A stretch of 64,000 nucleotides of DNA from JANQIO01 sp965229625. Its GTDB lineage: Bacteria; Pseudomonadota; Gammaproteobacteria; Pseudomonadales; Halieaceae. The notes under the pieces are model-generated. The model was given only the letters and a program-made list of their open reading frames with translations. It did no database searches and was not told the origin of the DNA. The DNA is taken from the NCBI GenBank assembly GCA_965229625.1, contig CBDDJJ010000001.1, forward strand, positions 620,001 through 684,000, given 5' to 3'. A program made the position numbers and the translations under genes. Shown in pieces: positions 21,574 through 31,676 of the stretch. Position 1 is the first letter of the stretch; each line of letters begins with the position of its first letter.

Positions 21574-24500
21574 TCAACTGGCCAACGCCTGGCCGGTCAG
21601 GTGGCGCTGGATCATGGCCTGCATCCCTTCGGCGCTGTTGGAACCTTTCGCCATAAAGTCGGTAGCGCCAACCTTACGCGCTTCGGCGCGGTGCTTTTCC
21701 CCGTCCCGGGATGACACCACCACGGTCGGCACATCGGCCATCACCGGCAGGCGCCGCATGTTGGCGATAAAGTCGAATCCGTTCATGTTCGGCATTTCGA
21801 GGTCGGTAAATACGAAATCCGGTGGCCGCACGGAATCTGCCAGGTAGTCCAGCGCGGCTTCGCCATCCTCGGCCGTTACCACATCGTAGTTGAGGCTGGA
21901 CAGGCGCTTCTCGTAGGTGCGACGCATCATGACCGAGTCGTCGACGCAGAGCACCACAATCCGGTTGTCATCGGACTCCTGCGGTTCTTCGCGCAGGCTG
22001 TCGGCATAGTCCACCTGGCGAATCAGCTCGTTCAAATCAAGCGCCAGCACCGGCTGGCCATCGGACTTCAACGAACCGCCGGCAATACCGGGCACCCCGG
22101 TAAACTGGGCGCCGAGACTGCGGATGACCAGTTCCTCAGCGTTGGTAACAGAGTCGGCAAAAAACGCCACCCGACGCCGGCCATGGCGGGCAAACAGTAC
22201 GGGCACAAAGTCCGGCATGGCATCGTGTGTGGGTGCCTGTGCACCGCCGCGCACCGTGCCCAGGTAGCGCACTTCGTACTGTTCGTTCCGGAAACGCAGG
22301 CGTTCATCGCTGTCAGCGACGGCCTTGGCGATATCGTCCCGATGGCGGAAGTCTGAACCGTCGAGCGAGGTCAGCGGTACTGCCACTTCTTCATCGCCAA
22401 TGGTGGCCAGCAGCGCACCGTTCACCATGATGCTGGCGGGGACGCGAATATCAAACTGGGTATAGAAGCCTGGCTTGGAGCTCACCTCGATGGAGCCACC
22501 AATCTGGGCGATGGACTGCTGCACCACGTCCATGCCCACACCACGACCTGAGATATCGGTCACCTTGTCGGCCGTGGACAGGCCGCTGTGGAAGATTAGC
22601 TGTAGTGCTGCCTCTTCCGAGATACGTTCGTCCTCGCCGAGAATGCCACGCTCCACCGCCTTTCGGCGCAGGGTTTCCGGAGCGAGGCCCTTGCCGTCAT
22701 CCATCAGGCGAATCACAAATTCCGCGGCCTGCCGATAGATGATCAGCGACACCTTGCCGGTGTCCGACTTACCACGCGCTGTGCGTTCCTCGGGCATCTC
22801 TACACCGTGGTCCACGGAATTACGCAGCATGTGCTCCAGGGCCGTCTTCACCTGTTCGAACACGCTCACGTCGAGGCCACCGTCATCGCAGGTGAGGTCG
22901 AATTCGACTTTCTTGCCAAGCTGTCGGCTCACCTGGTTTATCAGCCTGCGGAAGCCCGGACCAAGGCGGGAGAAGTTCACCAGGCGCAGCAGGCGCAGAT
23001 CAGACTGACTGCCTTCGATCAGGCGCGAAGAGGAAATCGCCTCGCTCATCGCGGTCTGAACATGCTCACCCAGTTCCTTCGCCTCTTCATGAAGGTCGAA
23101 GGCCGCCTCGCGCAGGATCGCCGCAAGGCCCTGCTTCTCCGTCAGGCGGTCCATCTCCAGCGGGTCGAAGGACTCACCGTGGGGGACCGCTTCGGTCTTG
23201 GCCTGGATCTCGGTATCCAGCTGCAGGGAAAGCTTGTCAACAATTTCCTCGACCCGGCGGGCCAGGCCCTGCACGGACATGCGATCCTGCATGGCGTTGT
23301 CGAGAGCGCGACGGGTTCGCACGTTGCTCATGCTCACTTCCAGGCCAACATCCAGCAGCCGGTCGATCTTTGACGTGCCGACGCGGATGGAGTCGACACG
23401 CCCCGCCACCTGGGCGAGATCTTCTTCCTCTACCTCAACATCACTGCCGCCGGGGGCGGCATCCTGGACGTCCAGGCCCCAGTCGGTCTGCTTGAGCTTG
23501 ACGAACTGGGAAGCCTCGTGCAGCAGGTCAACCTGCCCGAATATAGCTGACTGGCCTTCCTGTTCATTGAGTGTGCCTTCTATCTCCAGGGCACTGATCT
23601 GGCTCTCAAAGTCGTGCACCAGTGCGCCGTAGTTACGGAGCCCGATGGAGTTGGCACCGCCTTTGAGCGTATGCAACGTGTTCTTGAGTTTCTGCAGCGC
23701 GCTACCGTCGTCACCTGCAAGGCTGGAGACCGCAGCGTCAACCGCTTCAATGGAATCGTCGAGCGTCTCCAGGAATATATCGAGGAGTTCCATGTCGATG
23801 TCGACGATCGGGAACTCCACCACGTTGTCGGCAGCCTCTTCCGCGCTGACCGGCACCTCTTCCTGTACAGGCTCCGGCTCGGTACTGGCTTCGGCGGCGG
23901 CGGGCGCTATCTCTTCCGGTTCTGCTTCTGCCGGCGCTTCGACGGCTTCAACGGGCGCTTCCACGTCAGCCGGCGCCTCGGCGGGAATAATCTCCTCGAT
24001 GGTGATGTCTTCCAGGCTATCCAGCGCGTCTTCAGCAGCGACAGCGAATTCATCGCTGGCCACGTCCTCGAGCACGACCTCCTCTACCTGCAGTTCACTC
24101 AGGTCTTCATCACTGAGTTCCAGGATGGCGGCACTGTCTGTTTCGAGTGCCTCAAACTCATCATCCAGGTCCAGGGATTCGGCGGGCAGGCTGCCGGAAC
24201 CAAGTTCGAAGTCGTCTACGCCCTCACCGAGGCTGAGATCAAATTCGTCAGAAAGGGCGCTCTCACTCCCCAGAGGCTGCTCTGGTTCGGAGGCGCCATC
24301 GAGCTTTGGGCTCAGTGGATCTCCTTCCACCATCAGCTCTTCGAAGTCTGAGAAGTCGCCGACCGGCGCTTCCGTCATGGGAATATCTTCGGGGTTGAAA
24401 TCTACGTCCCCCAAATTACCGCTGTAAGGGTCAGCCTGCAGTTCGATGTCAGCGAGTTCGCCCTCGCCATCGGGAACTGTAACCGCCGCCTCTCCGCTCG

Positions 24501-27500
24501 CGCCGCCGGGCAATCCCAGTGCCTGGCGCACAAAATTCTCTAGCTCCTGGTGGCTGTCGCTGGTGTCACCTTCCAGCGTCTTCAAATAACGTTTTACCCC
24601 TTCCACGCTCGAGGTGGACAACTTGCAAAGTACCGGGGCTCCCCCGCCTGCATCGACGGTGCCGCTGTCGGCGTTGGCCGCCGCAGAATGCAGTGACGGG
24701 AGCTGCAACATGTGTGAGAGGCCCATATCATCGAGCCCGATTATGCCGGCACCGGCCAGCTCCTTGAGCACGGGGACCGCTGCATGCAGCAGTACCAGTG
24801 CACTGGCCGCGTGGGTCGAGCTGCTTTCGTCCACCGGCGCCGCCTTGAGCTGACTCGACAAGGCTTCAATAATCTCGTCCGTGCTCTCTCCGCTCCAGGC
24901 TTCATCAGTGGGAGAAACACTTTCCGCGGTATCCGTGATCGCTTCCGCCGCGCGCTCTGCGACGGCGGGTTCAGCGTCGACATCAGCCTCACCGGCTTCC
25001 ACATCGGCAGCGGGCAGGTCCGCAGCAGCCGCTGCATCGCCTGAAGGTGATGCCGCGGGCTCCGGTTCCTCTTCAGCAGCCGGCTCAGCGGCAGACTGAC
25101 TGTCTTCTTCGCCGGTGGACACCCGGGTAGAGCCGCCGTCGAAGCGCTTCTCGGAAATAGCTGCCGCGATCTGGTGCGGAATGCTGAAGTCAGCGGTGTA
25201 CATCGGCACACGCTGCATCAACAGATCAACGAAGGCCGGGAGTTTACCGGTTACCGCCTGCAGCAGTTCGGCAATCTCATCGGTGCCCTTGATATAGCCA
25301 TCGCGCAGGGCATTGAAGACCTTTTCCATGTCGTACATGAACTCACCGAATTCATGCAGTTCAATGGTGCGCGCACTGCCCTTCATCGTATGGAACACGG
25401 CGCGAATATCGAGAATGTACTTCTCGTTGTCGAGTTCTTCGGCAAACAGCGGCGCTGCATCTTCCAGCTTGCGGACATACTTGCGCGCTTCCTCCACGAA
25501 GCACTCGACCAGTTCCTCGTCGATATCCGCATCCGGGTTTTCAAGCGGTGCGTCGGGGCCGCGATCAATATCGGCGGCCACCCATATTTCCAGCGCCTCC
25601 CGCCAGGGTGTACCGCTTCCATCGTCCTGGACGACGGGCTTTTCCGGTGCCGGCTCGGGATCCGGCGCGGCTGCTATCGCCGCCTGCACCTCATCGGGCT
25701 CTTCAAGCTCCATCGAAACCGCCGCCGGTGCCGCGTCGTCGAGTTCGGCACCAAAGTCGTCTTCTTCGACGCTTGCTTCATCAGCCATTTCGACGGCCAG
25801 ATCCGCGGCAGCCTCCTCCGGTTGGGTACTGAACTGTACGACATTGTCGGCTGAAGGCAGGGACGTCGCTCGTTGCTCAACGTGAGAAACCAGCATCCGG
25901 GCCCGCGCCTCCGCGCGATCCAGGTGGTCGTCAGCATTGCCCAGGGGATCTTCAGTACGGCGCTCCATAAACTGTTCAAGAGCGGCAATCGCTTCGGCGA
26001 AGCAGGCCATCCCAGCATCGTTCACGAGGCCGCCAAGGCCAATGGAGTCGCGAATGAACTTGATGCACTGACTGAGGATCTGCGACTCCCGCTGCTTGTC
26101 CTCCATCAACGACAGTACCGAGACGACTTGCTCCATGTCGGCAGCGGCCTGCTCGGCGTAGGCGTTCTCGGGAATCTCCGCGAGCAGTGCGTTGGCCAGG
26201 TCGACCAGTTCATCGCGGGTCGGCAACTCGCCTTTCTCCCACTCGGCCACCCGCGCCTGGATATCGGCGTTGTCCACCAGGGAGGCACCACGATGTACCG
26301 GCCGCAGCATGGAAACGCTTACCGCATCAGCGCCCTGCTCCGAGGTAAAGGCCGTCAGATCCTGGCGCGCAAACTCGCGGTTGATGCTGCTCTTCATGTC
26401 ATTGAGGCAGCGGAAGGTCTGCGCCATGATCGCGGAATCGAGATCGTGGCCCATGCTGTCGCCCTCTGCAGACAAGCCGTGCTTGAGCTTGTGCTCCAGG
26501 TTTTCCTTGACGGCCACCAACGCGCCGCCGAAATCCAGCAGGTCAGATTGCGGCGCGGGTTCGTCACGTTCGGACAGGGCTTTTAGTACTTCGTACTGCT
26601 GTGAGATGGTGTCGGCATGGGTATTGAGGCCGATGGCCTTGAGCTGCAGGCCCACCTGGCGCAGTTGCGGGACCATCGTACCCACCAGTACCTGGTTACC
26701 GGAGAAAATCTCTCGGTGCTGGGAGGTCATGAACTCCATCACGCCCAGCAGCTGGCTCATGGTGTGGTTGAGGGCCTCCAGCAGGTCGTCTTCCTGGATC
26801 AGTCGTCCAGCGCTGGCCACGCCCACGTCGTCTACATCCTGCACACCGAAGGTATCGCGCAGTCCCTGCTGCAAGGCAGTGGGAGCCGGTGTCTTGGCGA
26901 CGTAATACAGCATCTTCTTGATGTAGGGCGCGGGGTTGGCATCTTCGACCGCCGATTCGCCGGTCAGGGCCAGTGACTTCAGGAACGCAAAGGTATTCTT
27001 GAAGATGTCGAGTACAACTTCATCGCTCTTGCCATAGGGCTGGGCCAGCGCCTCGATAAGCCCCATGTGGCAGCGGAAATAAGGTTCCATCTGCGTGCCC
27101 GCGAGCAAAGGCGTCGCATGTTTGCCGACAGCGAACATCTGCTTGAGAGCGTCCCGTTCCTTCTTCAGGGCCGGCTTGGAGTACTGGGCACAAACGCGCA
27201 TGGCACGCGCACCAAACTGCTTGAGCTTGGCATCAGGTGCGGGCTGGCCGCTGCTGATCCCGGCCGTGGGTTTGAGCGCGGGGTTGAAAAACAGTGAATC
27301 GGGCAAGGACGGGCGATTGCCGAAGTGGCGCAGGTCGTTGATCACATTGGCGATCACCCCGGCCGAGACTTCACGCTTGGCGCGTACGTTGGCGAGGTAG
27401 GCAGGCAGCGCTTCCATGGCGGCTGCCAGTTCCGTCATCGCCAGCTTGCGTGCTTCGCCGGCGATCTTGCCGACAATCAGCTGACCTATGACACGCTCTA

Positions 27501-27708
27501 TCTCCTGGGTCAGGAGTGCCGCCGGATCCAGCGCACAGAGCTTGAGCACGCCGGTTGCGGAGTGCACGTTGCGCAGCGCCTCGCGCAGGTGGCGAATCTC
27601 GTCGGGCTCATGCTGGTAGGCATGGAGATGCTGCCGGGCAGTGTCCATCTCCTCGCGCAGGTATTTTTCAACCCAGCCGAGTGCAACGAAGTCAAAGTGT
27701 TGTGTCAT
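21574..27708 (-). CDS. chpA: ChpA, giant hybrid histidine kinase of the Pilus-Chp system
   Basis: 2044-residue CheA-like hybrid kinase that controls type IV pilus function. The N-terminus has a degenerate Hpt-like helix pair with His49 in RNVHSATGVL. Canonical Hpt domains carry VFHTMKGSART at about residue 771 and LHTLKGGANSIG at about 1343, joined by very long Ala/Glu/Asp-rich linkers (about 860-1290). The kinase core has HMLRNSVDHGVEMPEE (N box) near 1625 and DDGKGLAPETL (G1) near 1668. A CheW-like domain follows (about 1775-1905), then a C-terminal receiver (about 1912-2035) with VDDS, FTDLEMPN as phospho-acceptor and MAKGSN. Substrates should be PilG and its own receiver. The gene lies 12 bases after pilK. 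Confidence 0.95.
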   Translation of the reverse strand: MTQHFDFVALGWVEKYLREEMDTARQHLHAYQHEPDEIRHLREALRNVHSATGVLKLCALDPAALLTQEIERVIGQLIVGKIAGEARKLAMTELAAAMEALPAYLANVRAKREVSAGVIANVINDLRHFGNRPSLPDSLFFNPALKPTAGISSGQPAPDAKLKQFGARAMRVCAQYSKPALKKERDALKQMFAVGKHATPLLAGTQMEPYFRCHMGLIEALAQPYGKSDEVVLDIFKNTFAFLKSLALTGESAVEDANPAPYIKKMLYYVAKTPAPTALQQGLRDTFGVQDVDDVGVASAGRLIQEDDLLEALNHTMSQLLGVMEFMTSQHREIFSGNQVLVGTMVPQLRQVGLQLKAIGLNTHADTISQQYEVLKALSERDEPAPQSDLLDFGGALVAVKENLEHKLKHGLSAEGDSMGHDLDSAIMAQTFRCLNDMKSSINREFARQDLTAFTSEQGADAVSVSMLRPVHRGASLVDNADIQARVAEWEKGELPTRDELVDLANALLAEIPENAYAEQAAADMEQVVSVLSLMEDKQRESQILSQCIKFIRDSIGLGGLVNDAGMACFAEAIAALEQFMERRTEDPLGNADDHLDRAEARARMLVSHVEQRATSLPSADNVVQFSTQPEEAAADLAVEMADEASVEEDDFGAELDDAAPAAVSMELEEPDEVQAAIAAAPDPEPAPEKPVVQDDGSGTPWREALEIWVAADIDRGPDAPLENPDADIDEELVECFVEEARKYVRKLEDAAPLFAEELDNEKYILDIRAVFHTMKGSARTIELHEFGEFMYDMEKVFNALRDGYIKGTDEIAELLQAVTGKLPAFVDLLMQRVPMYTADFSIPHQIAAAISEKRFDGGSTRVSTGEEDSQSAAEPAAEEEPEPAASPSGDAAAAADLPAADVEAGEADVDAEPAVAERAAEAITDTAESVSPTDEAWSGESTDEIIEALSSQLKAAPVDESSSTHAASALVLLHAAVPVLKELAGAGIIGLDDMGLSHMLQLPSLHSAAANADSGTVDAGGGAPVLCKLSTSSVEGVKRYLKTLEGDTSDSHQELENFVRQALGLPGGASGEAAVTVPDGEGELADIELQADPYSGNLGDVDFNPEDIPMTEAPVGDFSDFEELMVEGDPLSPKLDGASEPEQPLGSESALSDEFDLSLGEGVDDFELGSGSLPAESLDLDDEFEALETDSAAILELSDEDLSELQVEEVVLEDVASDEFAVAAEDALDSLEDITIEEIIPAEAPADVEAPVEAVEAPAEAEPEEIAPAAAEASTEPEPVQEEVPVSAEEAADNVVEFPIVDIDMELLDIFLETLDDSIEAVDAAVSSLAGDDGSALQKLKNTLHTLKGGANSIGLRNYGALVHDFESQISALEIEGTLNEQEGQSAIFGQVDLLHEASQFVKLKQTDWGLDVQDAAPGGSDVEVEEEDLAQVAGRVDSIRVGTSKIDRLLDVGLEVSMSNVRTRRALDNAMQDRMSVQGLARRVEEIVDKLSLQLDTEIQAKTEAVPHGESFDPLEMDRLTEKQGLAAILREAAFDLHEEAKELGEHVQTAMSEAISSSRLIEGSQSDLRLLRLVNFSRLGPGFRRLINQVSRQLGKKVEFDLTCDDGGLDVSVFEQVKTALEHMLRNSVDHGVEMPEERTARGKSDTGKVSLIIYRQAAEFVIRLMDDGKGLAPETLRRKAVERGILGEDERISEEAALQLIFHSGLSTADKVTDISGRGVGMDVVQQSIAQIGGSIEVSSKPGFYTQFDIRVPASIMVNGALLATIGDEEVAVPLTSLDGSDFRHRDDIAKAVADSDERLRFRNEQYEVRYLGTVRGGAQAPTHDAMPDFVPVLFARHGRRRVAFFADSVTNAEELVIRSLGAQFTGVPGIAGGSLKSDGQPVLALDLNELIRQVDYADSLREEPQESDDNRIVVLCVDDSVMMRRTYEKRLSSLNYDVVTAEDGEAALDYLADSVRPPDFVFTDLEMPNMNGFDFIANMRRLPVMADVPTVVVSSRDGEKHRAEARKVGATDFMAKGSNSAEGMQAMIQRHLTGQALAS

Positions 27709-27720
27709 AGCTCATGTCCA

Positions 27721-28557
27721 TTAGCATACGCGGTAGGCATTGAGTCGCCCGGGCAGCCAGCGGACTACCCGGGAAGAATTCCAATCCGGAGCTTCTCCCG
27801 CGCCCAGCACCAACAGGCCGCCGGGATTCAGTCGCTCCACAAAATGGTCCAGGATGTGGTGGACCATCTCCTCGCGAAAATAGATCAATACGTTCTGGCA
27901 GAAAATCACGTCCTGCCCGCGGTAGGGGCAGTTGTCCAGGTCACGCAGGTTGGAGGTGCCGAAGCGTACCCGCTGCTTCAAACCCGGTTCTATCGCCCAG
28001 CCTTCATCCCCCTGTTCGAAGAAGCGCACCTTGCGGTTCTTTGAAACACCGGCGATTTGTTTTTCGGTGTAGATGCCGCGCGTGGCGTGGATGACCGCCG
28101 TGGGGCTGATGTCCGTACCCAGCACCTGCCAGCGCTGGTTCGTGTATTCAAAGTACTCCGCGGTCACCATGGCCAGGGAGTAGGCCTCCTGGCCAAGCGC
28201 ACAGCCAACCGACCAGACGCGAATCTCGTAGTCTTCCTTTTCCACTTCCCGCGACAGGCGCAGCAGGTATTCACCCACGGCATTCATCGCCGATTCGTTG
28301 CGGAAAAAACTGGAGTCCTTGACCGTCAGCTGGTCGATAAGCGCCGCTTTTTCGAGGCCGCCACCCTGACCGAGATCGATCAGGCGGCGGTACTCCTCGA
28401 GGCTGGATATCCCGCAGGCCAGCAGCCGGGGGTAAATCCCCTGCTCCAGCACATGCTTGCGGCCACGCAGCACAATGCCGGTGGTCCTCTCGATCCAGTG
28501 CTCCCAGCGCGGGAGCTCCTCGTCCGAGATACTGGGATATTCGGCCACGCCCATCAT
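27721..28557 (-). CDS. pilK: PilK, CheR-type chemoreceptor methyltransferase
   Basis: 278-residue SAM-dependent glutamate O-methyltransferase expected to methylate PilJ. It has the CheR N-terminal helical part, KDSSFFRNESAMNAVGEYLL, the SAM-binding motif VWSVGCALGQEAYSLAM, LGTDISPTAVIHATRGIYT and QNVLIYFREEM. The start codon overlaps the pilJ stop by one base, and chpA follows after 12 bases. It opposes ChpB in receptor adaptation. High confidence from motifs and operon position. Confidence 0.94.
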   Translation of the reverse strand: MMGVAEYPSISDEELPRWEHWIERTTGIVLRGRKHVLEQGIYPRLLACGISSLEEYRRLIDLGQGGGLEKAALIDQLTVKDSSFFRNESAMNAVGEYLLRLSREVEKEDYEIRVWSVGCALGQEAYSLAMVTAEYFEYTNQRWQVLGTDISPTAVIHATRGIYTEKQIAGVSKNRKVRFFEQGDEGWAIEPGLKQRVRFGTSNLRDLDNCPYRGQDVIFCQNVLIYFREEMVHHILDHFVERLNPGGLLVLGAGEAPDWNSSRVVRWLPGRLNAYRVC

Positions 28558-30716
28558 TAGCTAGCCTTCTTGTGCTCTTCCGGCATGTCGAAGTCGTCCA
28601 TGTCGGCGAGTTCCGCCAGCTCAGGCTCTTCGTCGTCCAACTCATCGGACTGCAGGGTCGGCACATTAGCCATGGCAGGCTCATAGCCTTCTTCATCGGC
28701 CAGCTTGAAGCGCTGGGTGTCTTCCCGCAGGCGGTCGAACAGGGTACGCAGGTCTTGCGTGGCCGAGTCCATGCGGTCGGCGGCGCGCTGGGTACTCAGC
28801 GTACGTTCCAGGATTTCGCTAACCGATTCGGTCACACGGCTAGAGGAGTTACCGGACTGCTGGATCTGCTGGCGCATATCACCCATGTAATTACGGGTTT
28901 GCTCCGACAGTGACAGAATGCGCTCGAAGCGCTCGCGCACGTCAGAGGCGATACCGGTCAGCTTCACCAGCGACTGGGTGGCGTCTTCCATGTTGCGGTT
29001 GGTTTCCGCCATACGGTTACTCACCGAGCGAATCGCGCGGTCAGCTTCCTGTACGATGTCGTTGGTCTGGTTCGCGAGCTTACCGGTTTCATCTGCAATA
29101 CCCGCGAAGCGCTGGCCACCCTCACCGGAGTAGGACGCCGCCTCAATACGGGTGTTCATGGCGAGGGTTGAAATCGCGTTTGCTACCTCACGAATCTTGA
29201 ACAGCAGGTCGGCTACGATTTCGATATCGTCACCCAGACGCTTACTGGTCTTGGCCACCGTCTGCTGCGATTCACGAATTTCTTCAACCGAGACCATCAG
29301 GGTCTGAATGCCCACATCTCCTTCACGGGCCGCGGCTACCGCCTCGTCAGACGCCTGGTCGGTGGTTTCCGCCAGCTCAGCCATGTGATTGTTGATGAGG
29401 CTCAACTCGTTGGAAGTCGACGCCGTGTCTGCCACGATGCCACCCACTTCCTCCAGCGAGCTCTTCACCTCACCGGATGCCTTGGCAGACAGCGCCATGG
29501 CTTCGTTTACCTGCAAACTGGAGTTGTTCACCGAGCTCACCACGCCGCGGATCCAGTCGAGCAGCTGGTTGATCGCGATCGCAATCGGCTTGGTGATACC
29601 GTCGGTCACCGTCAGGTCGCGGGACAGGTTGCCCTCGGCCAGCGGCTCGATCTCGTACACCTTGTTCTGGATTTCGTTCTCGGTCAGCTCGGCCTGGGCC
29701 TGCGCCTGGCGTTCCTGGGCGCGAGCGCCGTTGAAGCGGAACATGATCAGGGCAAACAGCAGCACACAGAGACCGGCCAGGTAGGTAGCGGTGGTCGCCG
29801 ACAGCGGGCGCGTATCACCGAGCTGGTCCACGTGCACCAGCGCGTTACCAACGCTGAGGCTCAGCGAAGGAATGGTCTCGGCAATCGTCTCGGAAGCCTG
29901 CGCCGCAGCAATCAGCTCCGGCGTGGCGTTGTAGATATCGTCAACCGAATCGCTCACCTGGCCATAGAGTTCTTCCGCCAGGCCCAGAGTTTCGATCGCT
30001 TCCGGCTGAGTGAGGCGATCGATGTCCCGGGAACGGTCGCCGCTGCGCAGGCCTTCGGCATTCACCTGGAACTGCAGGGCGTCGCGACGGAATTCCTCGG
30101 CCGCTTCCGGGGCCGTGTCGCCGCCCGCGAGGATGCGATCAATGTTACGACCGATGCGCTCAATCAACCAGAGTTGCTGCTGGGCAGCCAGCAGCGTTGA
30201 GCTGGATACGTTGGCATCACCCACAATGTCCACGATGTCGGCGTAGTAGGCCTGGATCTGCTTAATGTTGGTGTTGAGGTTATTGGATACGTCGCGGATG
30301 AACAGAATCCGTTGCTGACCCGTCAGGATCGCATCCGCCCCGGCGCTGATCTTGCCCCAGTCCGCATCAATGCGGGTGAGATACACATTCATCGACGGGC
30401 CCGGCGCAGGCAGGCCCTGGGCCGCGTCACCGTTGCGCAGCGTGTCAAGCTGGCGCGGGAACTGCTGACGGAAGTTCTCCAGGGCCGCGAAGGACTCTTC
30501 GTCACCGGAGAATGCCTCACGCGCGCTGACGTTGATCTGCTGCGAGGTGACCCGCAGGCTGGAAGCCACGCTACGGTACTGGTCATCCCAGCCCGCACTC
30601 ATGTTCATCTGCAGCAAGTTGTAGGCAAAGCCACCCATACCGGCAAGCAGCGCCAGCACCAGCAGGATCATCGTGGAATCCACGCGTCCTGAATTTCTCT
30701 TATTTGCGGGACTCAT
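28557..30716 (-). CDS. pilJ: PilJ, methyl-accepting chemotaxis receptor of the Pilus-Chp system
   Basis: 719-residue inner-membrane chemoreceptor. Transmembrane segments lie at about residues 16-36 and 307-327, framing a periplasmic helical region made of two PilJ-type sensor repeats. A HAMP-like segment with EIEPLAEGNLSRDLTV follows, then the methyl-accepting coiled coil. The hairpin tip NTRIEAASYSGEGGQRFAGI (about 520-540) matches the conserved interaction site for CheA and CheW proteins. The C-terminal tail is acidic and ends EEHKKAS. In Pseudomonas PilJ senses surface contact through pilin and affects cAMP and twitching. It follows pilI by 15 bases. Confidence 0.95.
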   Translation of the reverse strand: MSPANKRNSGRVDSTMILLVLALLAGMGGFAYNLLQMNMSAGWDDQYRSVASSLRVTSQQINVSAREAFSGDEESFAALENFRQQFPRQLDTLRNGDAAQGLPAPGPSMNVYLTRIDADWGKISAGADAILTGQQRILFIRDVSNNLNTNIKQIQAYYADIVDIVGDANVSSSTLLAAQQQLWLIERIGRNIDRILAGGDTAPEAAEEFRRDALQFQVNAEGLRSGDRSRDIDRLTQPEAIETLGLAEELYGQVSDSVDDIYNATPELIAAAQASETIAETIPSLSLSVGNALVHVDQLGDTRPLSATTATYLAGLCVLLFALIMFRFNGARAQERQAQAQAELTENEIQNKVYEIEPLAEGNLSRDLTVTDGITKPIAIAINQLLDWIRGVVSSVNNSSLQVNEAMALSAKASGEVKSSLEEVGGIVADTASTSNELSLINNHMAELAETTDQASDEAVAAAREGDVGIQTLMVSVEEIRESQQTVAKTSKRLGDDIEIVADLLFKIREVANAISTLAMNTRIEAASYSGEGGQRFAGIADETGKLANQTNDIVQEADRAIRSVSNRMAETNRNMEDATQSLVKLTGIASDVRERFERILSLSEQTRNYMGDMRQQIQQSGNSSSRVTESVSEILERTLSTQRAADRMDSATQDLRTLFDRLREDTQRFKLADEEGYEPAMANVPTLQSDELDDEEPELAELADMDDFDMPEEHKKAS

Positions 30717-30731
30717 GGTCTGACTCCTCCC

Positions 30732-31271
30732 CTAGCTAAGAACTTGTACGCCGGCTTCCATGAAGTCCGGGTGATTGAGTAATCGGTCGATATTGAAAAC
30801 GGCGTAGTCGCCCGTCTCTGACGAAAAAACACCGCTGATAAATGGTTTCAGCGCATCCACATCACCCTGCTCATCACGCAGGTCATTGATGGGAAAACGC
30901 ACCCCGCCGAAACTCGCGTCAATGACGACGCCGGCGTGAATGCCGCGGCCGCTGATCACCAGCGCCTGCTTGCCGTTGGATGTGACCTTCCCCTGGGAGA
31001 GAAAAGCGGAAAGGTCACCGATGGCCAGCACGCGACCGCCGATATTGGCGAGTCCGCGGACCCAGGGCTTCGTGCCCGGGATAGTAATGGTCGGTGTGAG
31101 GTCAACTACCTTCCTGGCCTCTCTCATACTGGCAACACAGCGTGTCCCCAGCACTTCGAAGGCGGCGCCGTGCCAGTACTCGATGTACTCGTTGGCCAGC
31201 GGTACGGGGGCAGATCGGCTTTCGATATGCTCCGATATTTCCCGTAGACAGTTGAAGCTCTGCACATCCAT
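30732..31271 (-). CDS. pilI: PilI, CheW-like coupling protein
   Basis: 179-residue CheW-domain protein that couples PilJ to ChpA. Recognisable features are EYIEYWHGAAFEVLGTRCVA, the P-G-T-x-PWVRGLANIGGRVLAIGD segment corresponding to the CheW core (about residues 64-86), and GGVRFPINDLRDE near 123. It starts directly after the pilG stop without a gap and precedes pilJ. Length agrees with PilI of Pseudomonas. High confidence from domain and operon order. Confidence 0.93.
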   Translation of the reverse strand: MDVQSFNCLREISEHIESRSAPVPLANEYIEYWHGAAFEVLGTRCVASMREARKVVDLTPTITIPGTKPWVRGLANIGGRVLAIGDLSAFLSQGKVTSNGKQALVISGRGIHAGVVIDASFGGVRFPINDLRDEQGDVDALKPFISGVFSSETGDYAVFNIDRLLNHPDFMEAGVQVLS

Positions 31272-31676
31272 TTAGGAGGCCTCGCGTACCGTGAGGAATT
31301 CCTGGAGGATCTGCTGGAGCGATTCCATCTCGAGGGGTTTCTCCAGGTAGGCGGAACACCCACGATCCTTGGATTTGCCCATGGTAAAGACGTCGTCGTG
31401 GGAGCTGAGCATGACTACCGGCGTGTCCTTGAACTCGCCCTTGCTCGCCCGGATCAGCGTCAGCGTCTTGAAGCCGTCCATCGGCTCCATGGTGATATCC
31501 AGAAGAATGAGGTCTGGCTTGACGTCTTCGAGCTGCGTTACCGCATCCCAACCGTTCTCAGCGGTGACCACTTCGCAGCCGCACTGCTCGAGCATCTTGG
31601 TACCCTTGATCCGGATGATCTTGTCGTCATCCACCAGGAGCACACGCCCTTTAGTGCCGTTATTTTCTTGAGACAT
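31272..31676 (-). CDS. pilG: PilG-like stand-alone response regulator
   Basis: 134-residue single-domain CheY-like receiver. It has VLLVDDDK, the phospho-acceptor Asp60 in LLDITMEP, the conserved VVMLSSHDD stretch and Lys113 in YLEKP. The VVMLSS and tail pattern is closer to PilG than to PilH of Pseudomonas. It heads the chp operon, where other species carry two tandem regulators, pilG and pilH. Only one is present here. As the first gene it should be controlled by the promoter in the 440-base non-coding region upstream. Choice of PilG over PilH is moderately supported. Confidence 0.85.
   Translation of the reverse strand: MSQENNGTKGRVLLVDDDKIIRIKGTKMLEQCGCEVVTAENGWDAVTQLEDVKPDLILLDITMEPMDGFKTLTLIRASKGEFKDTPVVMLSSHDDVFTMGKSKDRGCSAYLEKPLEMESLQQILQEFLTVREAS

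Noticed and set aside
23614..24427. Long plus-strand frames inside chpA
   Set aside because: Antisense to the Ala/Glu-rich linker of chpA, which produces long stop-free frames on the other strand.
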